This document shows, piece after piece, positions 26,901-34,748 of a stretch of DNA of 64,000 nucleotides; the first letter of the stretch is position 1; the number at the start of each line of letters is the position of its first letter. Under the pieces are notes generated by a model. It had not been told where the DNA came from. It was given only the letters and a program-made list of their open reading frames with translations, and did no database searches. The position numbers and the translations under genes are program-made. The DNA comes from Gammaproteobacteria bacterium (GTDB lineage: Bacteria; Pseudomonadota; Gammaproteobacteria; Ga0077536), in assembly GCA_016209015.1 (NCBI GenBank), contig JACQWY010000012.1:1-64000 (forward strand), given 5' to 3'.

Positions 26901-27131
26901 ATGACCTCGCTCGCGACGCTCTTCGGGCTCATCCCCATGGCCGCGAAGCTCGGCACGGGCTCGGAGGCCTACGCACCGCTCGCCCGCGCCATCATCGGCG
27001 GCCTCGGCGTGTCCGTCGTGACCACGATCTTCATCGTGCCGGTCGCCTATTACCTCTGCTACCGGGGGCGCGCGGAACGCGCTGCGCCGCTGCCGGGCCC
27101 ACTTGCCGAATCCACGGAATCCCCTGCCTGA
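23985..27131 (+). CDS. RND-family inner-membrane transporter (HAE-like)
   Basis: A 1048-residue pump with the usual duplicated plan: 12 membrane helices and two large periplasmic loops. It differs from drug pumps such as AcrB at the proton relay. Membrane helix 4 reads RLIDNSVVVLEN, with D398 kept but N399 where AcrB has D408. Helix 10 reads VVSNSILIVEF, with S937 where AcrB has K940. Energy coupling may therefore be altered. It is expected to work as a trimer with the adaptor upstream and the TolC-type channel downstream (overlapping by one base). The substrate is unknown. Confidence 0.93.
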   Translation: MSRFSIRYPYFVIVACLLVLVLGATSLVRMPVDLFPKIDIPVVVVATFFNGMPPEQIENDITGRFERFFTLGSGIDHIESRSLPGVSLIKVYFQPGTNADSAVTTISNLAMANLRKLPPGTLPPVVLKFDASSLPVCLITLKGEGMNETKLRDTGQYDLRNQIANVPGASVPQPFGGRYRQIMVYVDPLKLEAHQLSVMDVVRAVNDSNLILPAGDVVVGPYDYNLYTNSQLRDIADINRLPLKTVGNASVMVADVGEARDDAQRQTSVVRVDGQRSVYLPVLKQGGDANTIAVVDGIRNALAKLVDVPRELVAKVVFDQSQFVKTAIENLLHEGAIGLVLTGLMILLFLGSLRATAAVFLSIPLSALATFFALSLGDGTVNSMVLGGLALAFSRLIDNSVVVLENIFRHIELGETPAVAAEKGGREVALPVLAATLTTAVVFFPVTLLYGVSRFLFVALALAVVLSLFASYVIALSVVPLYCAKLVTNEAVHGAGSRFNRWFNGRFEAFLGRYDGAVRWTIARPLATLSALLGAALLCGGFLPQLGVAYFPRTDPGQFVINLKAPTGSSLAGTEALVARVERIVREVVQPADLDVVVSNIGSTPGFSSIYTSNSASHSAFVQASLKHEHAIGSYEYMDRVRARLRRELPQLAIYFQSGGLVDAVLNLGLPTPIDVQLSGSNVKSVHAAAAALAAKFKAIPGVSDVLIPQDVDAPALRLEIDRVRAAELGLSQKEVVSNVITALTSNAMIAPSYWVDERSGNDYLLTVQYPDDLVKDLPDLEAIPIRSHDRRQSARLGAVAKLTRIEAPTEVDHYQLRRVIDVYLAPAGEDVGRIAAAVDDIVAKTALPAGVRVALRGSVQNMRASFASFGFGLLLSVVLVYLILVAQFASFLDPLIILLAIPTGLAGVLVTLVATGTTLNVMSLMGVVMMVGIVVSNSILIVEFTRRLRADGVPLVEAVAVACRVRLRPVLMTSLATLFGLIPMAAKLGTGSEAYAPLARAIIGGLGVSVVTTIFIVPVAYYLCYRGRAERAAPLPGPLAESTESPA

Positions 27132-28429
27132 TGCCCATGAAACTTCGCGCCGCGCTGCTCCTTGCGCTGGCCTGTGTCGCGCCGGTCGTCACTGCCGATG
27201 AACTGCCCGATCTCACGCTCGCCGGGGCCCGCGCCATGGCGCTCGACCAGCAGCCGCGGCTCGTCGCGGCCGAGCGCGCCGTGCAGGCGGCGGAGGCGGC
27301 GATGCGCGTCGCACGGGCCGATTACTTCCCGCAGATCCAGGGCAACGTCACGGCCGCCGGCACCGACGCCGAGACGCTCGATGCGCGGATCGCCGCGGGC
27401 GGGCTGAACAATCCGACGGTGCTGCCGCGCGAATCGAACGGCGTGCTCATCGACCAGCTCGTCACGGATTTCGGACGCACGAACGCGCTCGTCGCGAGTG
27501 CCGGGGACACGCGGGTCTCGCGCGAGCGCCGGCTCGACGCGGCGCGGGCGACGGTGCTGCTCGACGTGACGCGGGCGTTCTACGGCGCGCTCGCCGCACA
27601 GGCCGTGCTGACGGTCGCGGAGCAGACGCTCGCGTCACGGGAATTGCTCCTCGAGCGCGTGACGACGCTCGCGAAGAACAAGCTGAAATCCGACCTCGAC
27701 GTGAGCTTCGCGGCCGTCGGCGCGGAGCAGGCGCGACTGCTCGCGCTGCGCGCACGCAACGCGCTCGACGGGGCGTTCGCGCAGCTCGCCGCGGCCATCG
27801 GGCAACGCGACGCGCGCCGCTACCGGCTCGTCGAGGCGGGGGAAGCCCCGGCACCCGAGCCCGACGTCGGTCCGCTGCTCGCCGCGGCGATCGACGCCCG
27901 CCCAGAGCTCGCGAGCCTGCGCGCGGACCACGCGGCGGCGCTGAAGCTCGTGGCGGCCGAGCACGATCGCAATTATCCGACCGTGAAGTTCCTCGCCGCG
28001 GCCGGCGTGACGCCGGTCGGCGACAAGCGCTTCGACGACACCTATGCGGCGGCAGGACTGAACCTCAGCGTGCCGCTGTTCGCCGGGGGCCGCTACCGGG
28101 CGCTGGAAGACGAAGCGCGGGCGCGGGCCGAGGGCGTCGAGGCGACGCTCGGCGACGAGGAGAACCGCGTCGTGCGCGACGTCCGCCTCGCCTGGCTCAA
28201 CGCGCGCACCGGCTACGAGGCGCTCGCCGTCACGGAGCGCCTCGCACGCCACGCGGCAAGGGCGCTCGAGCTCGCGCAGTCGAGCTACGGTATCGGCATG
28301 AGCTCGATCATCGAGCTCGCACAGGCCGAGCTCAATGCCACCGAAGGCGAGATCGCTCACGACCGGGCGAAGTACGAATACGGCGTCGCGCTCGCCGCGC
28401 TGGATTTCGAGCTCGGGCGTCTGCGCTGA
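27131..28429 (+). CDS. TolC-family outer-membrane channel
   Basis: A 432-residue outer-membrane efflux protein with a signal peptide (cut near residue 22, VVTA/DELP) and the two repeated OEP halves: long helices with AEAAMRVARADYFPQIQGNV in the first half and LSVPLFAGGRYRALEDEARA in the second, followed by SYGIGMSSIIELAQAELNAT. The start overlaps the pump stop (TGATG); an ATG two codons later is also possible. It completes the RND operon. Confidence 0.92.
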   Translation: MPMKLRAALLLALACVAPVVTADELPDLTLAGARAMALDQQPRLVAAERAVQAAEAAMRVARADYFPQIQGNVTAAGTDAETLDARIAAGGLNNPTVLPRESNGVLIDQLVTDFGRTNALVASAGDTRVSRERRLDAARATVLLDVTRAFYGALAAQAVLTVAEQTLASRELLLERVTTLAKNKLKSDLDVSFAAVGAEQARLLALRARNALDGAFAQLAAAIGQRDARRYRLVEAGEAPAPEPDVGPLLAAAIDARPELASLRADHAAALKLVAAEHDRNYPTVKFLAAAGVTPVGDKRFDDTYAAAGLNLSVPLFAGGRYRALEDEARARAEGVEATLGDEENRVVRDVRLAWLNARTGYEALAVTERLARHAARALELAQSSYGIGMSSIIELAQAELNATEGEIAHDRAKYEYGVALAALDFELGRLR

Positions 28430-28497
28430 CAGGGCTGACCGTCCGAAAGCGCGACCGACGCGCCTCCTGTGCCGGCACCGCCTGCGAGCGCCGGGTT

Positions 28498-28524
28498 TCA
28501 AGCTTCCCCGCTCGATGCCGCTAG
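28498..28524 (+). promoter_or_regulatory. Sigma-28-like promoter candidate for the MotB/MotA-like pair
   Basis: TCAAGCTT, 11 bases, then GCCGCTAG: 6 of 8 matches in each box to TAAAGTTT-N11-GCCGATAA, with the TCAAG variant used by pseudomonads. It lies 43 bases before the GTG at 28568, which supports that start over the earlier GTG at 28469. Confidence 0.45.
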
Positions 28525-28567
28525 ACCGGCCCAGGAGTCCGGGCGCCGCCCGGCACGGGAGCCTGTC

Positions 28568-29461
28568 GTGGCGAATAACGAGGAGCCGTCCGCGCGGACG
28601 AACGAAGCCGACCCGGCCCGGACGCCGGCGCCGCGTCCTGCCCGCCGTTACGGCCACGCCTACGAGGCCGCGAACATCTTCGGCGACGACGCCTACAGCG
28701 GCGAGCCCGATCCCGGCGCCGAATACTGGCCGGTGCCGTGGTCCGATCTCATGATGACGATGTTCGTGCTGTTCGCGGTGCTGATCTCCGTGCGCGGTCT
28801 CCTGCCCCAGGAAGAAGTGCGCACCACGCCGCGCGCGGCCGCCCAGCACGAGGCGCCGGCGCGGACCGAGACGAAAGTGGAGAGGAAGGTCGAGCCGCAG
28901 CCCGTGCCGCAGCGTTACGAAGTGGAGCGGGAGAAGCTCCGTCCGCAGGAAACACCGCCCGCGCACTTCACGGAGGCGCCGCCGCTGCACATCGACGTCT
29001 ACGGCCGCAGCCAGGACGCGGTGCGCGAAGCCGCGCTGAAGGACGTCGACATCCGTGTGCTCGCCGATCAGTCCGTGAAGGTGAGCGTCCAGGGCCCGAT
29101 GCTGTTCGATCTCGGCAAGGCCGATCTCAAGAACGACATGCGCCAGTTCCTCGACCGCCTCGCGGGCATCATCGCGGACACGCCTTACGTCGTGCACATC
29201 GTCGGTCACACGGACGACCATCCCATCAACACGCAGCAGTACCCGAGCAACTGGGAGCTGTCTCTGGTGCGCGCGAGCCGCGTCGCACGCTATCTCATCG
29301 ACGCCGGACACATCGATCCGGCGCGCTTCGTCGTCATCGGCCGCGGCCAGTACGCGCCGACGGTGCCGAATGCCGACGACCAGGGGCGGGCGCTGAACCG
29401 CCGCGTCGAAATCATCATCACGCGCAATACGTCCACCGAAGCGCCCGGAGCCGTGTTATGA
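28568..29461 (+). CDS. MotB-like stator protein (OmpA-domain)
   Basis: A 297-residue inner-membrane protein. After a charged cytoplasmic N-terminus comes a single membrane helix beginning VPWSDLMMTMFVLF, where D60 sits at the place of the ion-binding Asp of MotB/PomB. A Glu/Pro-rich linker leads to an OmpA-type peptidoglycan-binding domain (about 190-290, with VHIVGHTDDHPI and LSLVRASRVARYLIDAG). The start codon is chosen by the promoter and the GGGAG before it. Its stop overlaps the MotA-like start (ATGA). The order MotB-then-MotA is the reverse of the classical mot operon. Confidence 0.85.
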   Translation: MANNEEPSARTNEADPARTPAPRPARRYGHAYEAANIFGDDAYSGEPDPGAEYWPVPWSDLMMTMFVLFAVLISVRGLLPQEEVRTTPRAAAQHEAPARTETKVERKVEPQPVPQRYEVEREKLRPQETPPAHFTEAPPLHIDVYGRSQDAVREAALKDVDIRVLADQSVKVSVQGPMLFDLGKADLKNDMRQFLDRLAGIIADTPYVVHIVGHTDDHPINTQQYPSNWELSLVRASRVARYLIDAGHIDPARFVVIGRGQYAPTVPNADDQGRALNRRVEIIITRNTSTEAPGAVL

Positions 29462-30276
29462 CCGCAAACAACTGGATCGGCGTCGCGCTGTGCGTGTGCG
29501 TCTACCTCGCGACCTTCGTGCTCGCCGGCAACTCCGGCATGATGATCAACGGCCTCGGACTCGCGACCGTGATCTCGGGGACGCTCGGCGCGATGTTCCT
29601 GAGTTATCCGTCCCCGCAGCTCGTGGCGGCGCTGCGCGTGGCGCGCAACACCTACACGGGAAGCGCGCTGACCCCGGAGCGCATCGTCGAAATCCTGCAG
29701 CAGCTCGCGATCCGTACCCGCAGCAAGGGCGTCATCGCGCTCGAGGACTTCCGTGAGCGCACGACGGTGATGTTCCTGAAGCGCGCGCTGCAGCTCCTCG
29801 CCGACGGCTTCAAGGACGACGAGATCAGCGAGATGCTGCACTCGGAGATGTTCCACTTCCGCCATCGCCGTCTCGCCCACGAGCGTCTGTTCCGCCACGC
29901 CGCGAAGCTCGCGCCGGCGTTCGGCGTGGCCGGCAGCGTCATCGGGCTCATCGCGATGCTCTCGGGCATCAACGATCCGCGCGTCATCATCGCCACCGTG
30001 CCGATATCGCTCACTGCGACGCTCTACGGCATCGTCCTCGCGAACTTCTTCCTGAGCCCGATCGCCGAGAGCATCCACGCGCGCACCGATCGCGAGCTCC
30101 TGATGCAGAAGCTCATCACGGACGGCGTGATCAACATCCGCAATGAATCGAATCCGCTGCGCCTCGCCATGAAGCTCGAATCCCTGCTGACGCCGTCGGC
30201 GCGGGCGAACGAGAACGCGAGCATCGAGGAGTTGCGCGAGCGCATCCGCAATCTGCATGCGGAGCAGAGCATGTGA
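29458..30276 (+). CDS. MotA-like stator protein
   Basis: A 272-residue inner-membrane protein with four predicted helices (about 5-22, 28-48, 145-168 and 178-200) and the large cytoplasmic loop of MotA. The conserved PAFGVAGSVIGLIAML and ATLYGIVLANFFLSPIAE stretches match the pore helices. With the MotB-like protein it would form an ion-driven stator. The C-terminal extension is short and charged. No flagellar structural genes are nearby, so whether it drives flagella or another machine is open. Confidence 0.88.
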   Translation: MTANNWIGVALCVCVYLATFVLAGNSGMMINGLGLATVISGTLGAMFLSYPSPQLVAALRVARNTYTGSALTPERIVEILQQLAIRTRSKGVIALEDFRERTTVMFLKRALQLLADGFKDDEISEMLHSEMFHFRHRRLAHERLFRHAAKLAPAFGVAGSVIGLIAMLSGINDPRVIIATVPISLTATLYGIVLANFFLSPIAESIHARTDRELLMQKLITDGVINIRNESNPLRLAMKLESLLTPSARANENASIEELRERIRNLHAEQSM

Positions 30277-30320
30277 CGGCGCGCGCGCCGATGCCGTCAA
30301 GGCGGCCGTCACCCGGCCGC

Positions 30321-30347
30321 TAAAGTTCCGCGTACCTCGAGTGACAA
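30321..30347 (+). promoter_or_regulatory. Sigma-28-like promoter candidate for the CheW-CZB gene
   Basis: TAAAGTTC, 11 bases, then AGTGACAA: 7 of 8 in the -35 box, only 4 of 8 in the -10 box, exact spacer. It is 6 bases before the start codon ATG at 30354, so the transcript would be almost leaderless; that weakens the call. Confidence 0.25.
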
Positions 30348-30353
30348 TGGAAC

Positions 30354-31178
30354 ATGTCAGAACCCGCTCTCCAGCTCTCTGAACCTCCGGTCTCGGTCCT
30401 GACCTTCGTGGTCGGACACTCGCAGTGCGCGCTCGACGTGCGCCGCGTGCTGTTCCTCGCCGAGTACCGTAACGAAGCGCGACAAGTGCCTGTCACCGCG
30501 CCGGGGATGGTCGGTCTGATTTCGGCGCGGGGCCAGTACGTGCCGCTCTACGACCTCGCCGGTATCCTGGGCGTCCTGTCGCTCGGCGCGGAAAAGCGCG
30601 AGCTCATCGCCCTGATGATCGCGCGCGAGCAGGATCACGTGGCCTGGCTCGATGCCCTGCGCGACGCGCTCCATTCCGGCAAGACGTTCGAGAAGACGAC
30701 CGACCCCCACGCCTGCGCTTTCGGGCGCTGGTACGACAGCTTCCACACCGACGACGAGGAATTGAGCGAAACCCTGAAAGCGTTCGACGAGCCGCACCGC
30801 GCGATTCACGCGCTCGGCCGGCGCCTGCTCGACCTCGCGCAAGACGGGCATCGCGACCGTGCGCTCGATTCCCTGCGGGTCGACGGGATCACGATCCTCG
30901 ATCGCCTGCGGGCTTTGTTCGGCGTCGCGCGTGACCGGCTCGAGTCGAGCATCCGCCCGGTCACGATCCTCGTCGCCGACGCGGCGGGCCGGCCGCAGTT
31001 CGCCTGGCTCGTCGACCGCATCCACCAGGTACGCGAGTTCCCGCCCGAGGCGATCCACGGCCCTGAAGCCGTCGGCGTGGTGCTCCCGGCCGAGAGTCTC
31101 ATGCGCGGCATGTTGCGCGACGGCACAGGCGATTTCCTGTGGCTCGATCCGCCGCTCGCGGGCGCAACCCGGCTCTGA
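30354..31178 (+). CDS. CheW-like adaptor with inserted CZB zinc domain
   Basis: A 274-residue cytoplasmic protein. Residues about 12-90 are the first half of a CheW fold (LTFVVGHSQCALDVRRVLFL and GMVGLISARGQYVPLYDLAG). A chemoreceptor zinc-binding (CZB) domain occupies about 92-195, with H95 and W98, C121 in HACAFGRWY, then H148 and H152, the expected zinc ligands. The CheW fold resumes at about 200-265 (VTILVADAAGRPQFAWLVDR). CZB domains sense zinc or hypochlorous acid. Here the sensor interrupts the adaptor that links receptors to CheA. It follows the MotB/MotA-like pair, so it may act in the same signalling unit. Confidence 0.85.
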   Translation: MSEPALQLSEPPVSVLTFVVGHSQCALDVRRVLFLAEYRNEARQVPVTAPGMVGLISARGQYVPLYDLAGILGVLSLGAEKRELIALMIAREQDHVAWLDALRDALHSGKTFEKTTDPHACAFGRWYDSFHTDDEELSETLKAFDEPHRAIHALGRRLLDLAQDGHRDRALDSLRVDGITILDRLRALFGVARDRLESSIRPVTILVADAAGRPQFAWLVDRIHQVREFPPEAIHGPEAVGVVLPAESLMRGMLRDGTGDFLWLDPPLAGATRL

Positions 31179-31213
31179 GCCCCCACCGTCGATCGCGGTG
31201 ACGCGACGGACGA

Positions 31214-31229
31214 CGCCGCCACGGCGGCG
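31214..31229. terminator. Hairpin between convergent CheW-CZB and porin genes
   Basis: CGCCGCC pairs with GGCGGCG around AC. It lies 36 bases after the CheW-CZB stop. There is no U-tract. Confidence 0.4.
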
Positions 31230-31251
31230 CGCGCCGCGTCCCCCGTCTCGA

Positions 31252-31279
31252 GGAAGCTCCGGAAGAGTTCAGAGCGTCC
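31252..31279. repeat. Short copy of the multi-hairpin repeat
   Basis: GGAAGCTCCGGAAGAG is followed by TTCAGAGCGTCC. This is the first (GCTCTGAA/TTCAGAGC) hairpin unit of the dispersed repeat, with an imperfect left arm. It ends immediately before the porin stop codon, on the 3' side of both flanking genes. Confidence 0.65.
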
Positions 31280-32842
31280 TCAATACTTGAACTCGAGATT
31301 CAGGAACCACGCGTGGATGTCGTCCGGCACGGCATTCGCGACCGCGATCGGCGTGACGCCCGGCGTCGCCGGAAACGTGAACTGGTCCTGCGAATAGACG
31401 AGGTGCTGGGTGTCGAGCGCGAAGCGCAGGTACTTGCTGTAGTCGTAGGCGACGCCGCCGACGAAGCGCTCGAAGTCGAAGGGATCCACGGCGACGTGCG
31501 TGTTCGGCAGGAAGCGCTGATAGGTGCCGAACAGCGTGAACGGCGTCGCGCCGATCCGGTACCTGCCGAAGAAGTCGTAGCCTTCCTGCCGGCTCGAGCC
31601 GGTGTTCAGCACGCCGTTCGCGAGTGCCGCGAGGCCCGCGTAGCCTGTCGCCACGCCGAACACGTCGCCCGGGCCGCTGCCCGAGAACAGATTACCCGGC
31701 GTGAACGCATTGCGGCCCCAGTCGTATTCGCCGGCGAGCGCCCAGGCCTCGCTCGCGTAGTGCACGAGGAACGCGCCGCGCTCGAGGTCCGAATCCGGAC
31801 CGCGGAACGGCGTAGTGATGGTCGTGTCGGGTGTCGCGTTACCGTGCCCGCGATCGTAGAACGCGGTGACGCCCAGTCCATTGAAGCGCCCGGTGTAGCC
31901 GAAGGGATAATACGAGAGCCGCACCATCGCCTGCTTCTCCGCACTCTGCTCGAACGCGCGGAACGAGGCGTTGTCGTAGATGCCCACGTCGTAGTCGAGA
32001 TACTTCGTGCCACCGAACGCGATCGGCCCCTGCGCCGAGAGCCCGGCCTGCGTCGAGGACAGGCCCGTGTAGTTCCAGGGCACGAGGTTCACGAAGCGGA
32101 AGCCGTACAAGGCTTCCTGCCAGTCGATGAACGGATTCATCTGCTGGCCGAGCGTGAGGGTGTCGCCCCGCAGCGCGGGAATGTCCTGGAACGCTTTGTT
32201 GTACTGCAGATAGGCGTATTTCAGGCGGAAGTTCAGGTTGCCGTCGAGATTGCTGCCGATGGCGGCGCTGCGTCCCGATTTGTCGGCGCCGCTCGCGCCG
32301 ACGGCACGATAGATGTTCGGCGTCAGTCGGATCAGCCAGTCGTCGTCCGGCGTGAACAGGAAGTTCAGGTACGCGCGAGTGACGTCGAAGGCATTGAAAC
32401 CGTCGTTGCCCGGACCCGGCGGGTTCACCTGCGTGAGGAACTGTGGACCGAAGCCCGTGTTCTGGTACATGCCCCAGTCGGCATAGACGAGCGTCGAGAG
32501 CTTGACGTGGTTCACCCACGACGCCGGCCCGGCATCCGCCGCGACGGGTGCGGGCGCAGGCGCGGGCGCGTCGGCGGCGACACTCGCGACAGCGCCCGAC
32601 ACTGCGGGCGCTGCGGCTGCCGGCGCCGCGGGCGCGGCGATCGCGCCGGCGAGCGCTGCGGCATCGTAAGTCGCACCGCCGAGCTTCAAGGGCACACGGC
32701 CTGGCCCCGGCTGCAGGAAGACCTGCGCGGTCTGGCGATCGACCCACAGGACGAGCTCCTGCTGGGCGGCATGGGCGATTTGCGAGGCGAGCGTGCCGAG
32801 CAACGCGGCGACGATGGGTGCGCGGCGCGTGACGAAGAACAT
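31280..32842 (-). CDS. Outer-membrane porin
   Basis: A 520-residue exported protein with a signal peptide cut near residue 25 (AHA/AQQ), an Ala/Pro-rich flexible stretch (about 65-115) and then a beta-barrel of alternating aromatic strands ending with the C-terminal FKY, the usual outer-membrane signal. Strands such as LRFALDTQHLVYSQDQF and LGQQMNPFIDWQEALYGFRF resemble general or phosphate-type porins. The ATG at 32842 follows AGGGGG; the frame further upstream has no support. A small secreted protein gene lies 139 bases upstream on the same strand. The substrate is unknown. Confidence 0.85.
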   Translation of the reverse strand: MFFVTRRAPIVAALLGTLASQIAHAAQQELVLWVDRQTAQVFLQPGPGRVPLKLGGATYDAAALAGAIAAPAAPAAAAPAVSGAVASVAADAPAPAPAPVAADAGPASWVNHVKLSTLVYADWGMYQNTGFGPQFLTQVNPPGPGNDGFNAFDVTRAYLNFLFTPDDDWLIRLTPNIYRAVGASGADKSGRSAAIGSNLDGNLNFRLKYAYLQYNKAFQDIPALRGDTLTLGQQMNPFIDWQEALYGFRFVNLVPWNYTGLSSTQAGLSAQGPIAFGGTKYLDYDVGIYDNASFRAFEQSAEKQAMVRLSYYPFGYTGRFNGLGVTAFYDRGHGNATPDTTITTPFRGPDSDLERGAFLVHYASEAWALAGEYDWGRNAFTPGNLFSGSGPGDVFGVATGYAGLAALANGVLNTGSSRQEGYDFFGRYRIGATPFTLFGTYQRFLPNTHVAVDPFDFERFVGGVAYDYSKYLRFALDTQHLVYSQDQFTFPATPGVTPIAVANAVPDDIHAWFLNLEFKY

Positions 32843-32981
32843 GAGAACCCCCTGGGTGGTAGTGACGACGTGCTGGTGTGAGAAGCGGGTGCGCGGCGGG
32901 GTTCCGCCGCGGCACGAAACCGTCATATATACGCAGCGGACAACGCCGCCGCGCCGACACGGATTGCGCCGATCAGCCGGT

Positions 32982-33464
32982 TCAATTCGCGGCGAGCTTC
33001 TGCAGGTACACGGCGTAGGTGTAGTGCGTGCCGCTGTCGAGGCCATTCGACCACTCGACGGGCTCGATCTTGTAAGCGAGGCGATAGGCTGGTGAGGCGT
33101 GATGCGTCCACAGCCATTCGCCGTGGCGCTCGACGACCTCGCTGCCCCATTTCACCTCGAGCGTCGCCGGATCGAACGTCAGCCCCGGGAAGACGTAGTC
33201 GAGCGTCGTGCAGTCGTCGTCGGAGCCCCAGCGCGGCTTGCACGCCTGCAACTGCGCGCCGACCTTGCGGCCGGTGCGGCCGTGATCGCTGCCGACGACG
33301 AAGTGCAGGTTCTCGACGTTGTCGCGGCCCGGCAGCGTGTTGTCGGCGAGCGGCGTGGCCTCGAGCGTTGCCGCGGCCCCGGCGACGGCCGGCAGCGCGT
33401 CGGTCGTCGAGGCGGCACCCGCTGCGGCGGAGAAGAGGAGCAGGGCGAGGGGGGGCATGTGCAT
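32982..33464 (-). CDS. Small exported protein of unknown function
   Basis: A 160-residue protein with a signal peptide (hydrophobic 3-17, probable cut near AGA/AST). The mature part has two cysteines (ACKPRWGSDDDC) that could form a disulfide and a Trp/Tyr-rich C-terminus (GEWLWTHHASPAYRLAYKIE). I do not recognise the family. The start has CTGGAG upstream. It may be cotranscribed with the porin, which suggests an envelope role, but that is inference. Confidence 0.65.
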   Translation of the reverse strand: MHMPPLALLLFSAAAGAASTTDALPAVAGAAATLEATPLADNTLPGRDNVENLHFVVGSDHGRTGRKVGAQLQACKPRWGSDDDCTTLDYVFPGLTFDPATLEVKWGSEVVERHGEWLWTHHASPAYRLAYKIEPVEWSNGLDSGTHYTYAVYLQKLAAN

Positions 33465-33631
33465 GTCGTGGGCTCCAGGTATCGCGGTGGATTGGAATGC
33501 GCGGCAAGGCTACGCGCGGCCCGTCAAGGCGATATGTAGAAACGTGAAGGAATGTGAAGCCGCGACGCCGCCCGACTCGCGGCCGGGCCGCTCGGAGGAA
33601 GGATGGACGGGGACGCGCAGGAGCCGACCCG

Positions 33632-33775
33632 AGGAAGCTCTGAATGAGTTCAGAGCATCCTGCGGCACATGGACATGCAGTGGCGTAAGCCGTGGTTCAC
33701 GTAAGGTCGGTAAGAACCGCGCTTCTTGCCGACCGTGCTCCGGAAGATCCCCGGCGGACTCGTTCGCGGCTTCCC
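33632..33775. repeat. Multi-hairpin dispersed repeat, second long copy
   Basis: It shows the same order of units as 1-140: a GCTCTGAA hairpin (33637-33656), a shortened middle section, CGTAAGCC, and the GGTCGGTAAGAA hairpin (33705-33716 with 33723-33734). In that stem a C-to-T change keeps pairing as a G-T wobble. The last hairpin is degenerate. It overlaps no gene and lies between the secreted-protein gene and crp. Confidence 0.8.
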
Positions 33776-33802
33776 TAAATCATGTCGGGGTTCGGCCGAT
33801 AA
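33776..33802 (+). promoter_or_regulatory. Sigma-28-like promoter candidate for crp
   Basis: TAAATCAT, 11 bases, then GCCGATAA. The -10 box is a perfect match to the flagellar sigma-28 consensus; the -35 box matches 5 of 8. It lies 45 bases before the crp start and immediately follows the repeat element. Confidence 0.4.
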
Positions 33803-33847
33803 GACGCGTAGCTAGATTCCGAAGTCCATCACTGAGGACGTAAGACC

Positions 33848-34507
33848 ATGGTGCTTGCCCGCAAGCAATTCAGTCTCGAACCCTGGGAGACGGCGCTGCT
33901 GATGCACTGTCAACGTCGGCGCTATCCTCCGAAGGCGGCGATCCTCCGCCAGGGCGAGCCGGCCGACGAGTTGTTCTACATCGTGAAGGGCTCGGTGACG
34001 GTGCTGCTGGAAGACGAGTCCGGCCAGGAAATCGTGCTCGCCTATCTCTATGCACGCGAAATCTTCGGCGAGCTCGGCATGTTCACGGCCGAGTCGAATC
34101 GCTGCGCGCTCGTCCGCGCGCGCGCCGACTGCGAAGTCGCGCACATGAGCTACGACCGGTTGCGCAGCATCCCCGATCTCTATCCGCGCGTGCTCGAGAC
34201 CATGACCATTCAGCTCGCGAACCGGCTGCGCCGCACGAACCGCCGCCTCGGCGATCTCGCGTTCATGGACGTCTATGGCCGCGTCGCGCGCACGTTGCTC
34301 GAATTGAGCGAGAAGCCCGACGCCATGACGCATCCGGACGGCATGCAGGTCCGCGTCACGCGCCAGGAGCTCGCCCGTCTCGTCGCCTGCTCGCGCGAGA
34401 TGGTCGGCAAAGTCCTCAAGGAGATGGAGGACCACCGTCAGGTGCAGGTGTTCGGCCGCAACATCGTCGTGCCCAACCGCCCGCGCCTCGTCCCGCAGCC
34501 GCACTGA
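33848..34507 (+). CDS. Crp-family cyclic-AMP receptor-like regulator
   Basis: A 219-residue regulator close to enterobacterial Crp. It has a cNMP-binding N-terminal domain (GELGMFTAESNR with the phosphate-binding Arg region), a dimer helix (EVAHMSYDRLR onward) and a C-terminal winged helix (TRQELARLVACSREMVGK) preceded by PDAMTHPDGMQV, almost as in E. coli Crp. Such proteins (Crp/Vfr/Clp) bind cAMP or c-di-GMP and control catabolism, type IV pili and virulence. A type IV pilus operon follows 240 bases downstream. It is preceded by a sigma-28-like promoter. Confidence 0.92.
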   Translation: MVLARKQFSLEPWETALLMHCQRRRYPPKAAILRQGEPADELFYIVKGSVTVLLEDESGQEIVLAYLYAREIFGELGMFTAESNRCALVRARADCEVAHMSYDRLRSIPDLYPRVLETMTIQLANRLRRTNRRLGDLAFMDVYGRVARTLLELSEKPDAMTHPDGMQVRVTRQELARLVACSREMVGKVLKEMEDHRQVQVFGRNIVVPNRPRLVPQPH

Positions 34508-34551
34508 TCTCCCGGCCGGTCCGGCCGCGCGCCGGTCCGGATCCTCTGGAC

Positions 34552-34592
34552 GAAGCGCTGAACAAGTCCATCCTGGACTTTTCGGAGCTTCC
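34552..34592. repeat. Short copy of the multi-hairpin repeat
   Basis: GAAGCGCTGAACAAGTCCA and TGGACTTTTCGGAGCTTCC form one long hairpin around TCC, the same unit as the last hairpin of 103-136. It lies 45 bases after the crp stop, in the gap before the pilus operon, and could act as a terminator. Confidence 0.8.
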
Positions 34593-34748
34593 TCGAGCTC
34601 CCTTCGTCGCTTCGAGCCTGCCGCTCGTCGGCGCCACGATGCCGGTCGGCCCACCGCTGCGCGCGCGCCGCTGCCGCTCGTGGCGGAACCGCTACCGCTC
34701 GTTGAGCCGCGGCCGCGCGGCGGGCCGCATCGCCGCATACTCGGCGTC

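Noticed and set aside
28568-30276. Zorya (ZorA/ZorB) anti-phage system
   Set aside because: MotA- and MotB-like genes occur, but no ZorC, ZorD or ZorE follows, and a CheW-CZB gene is the neighbour.
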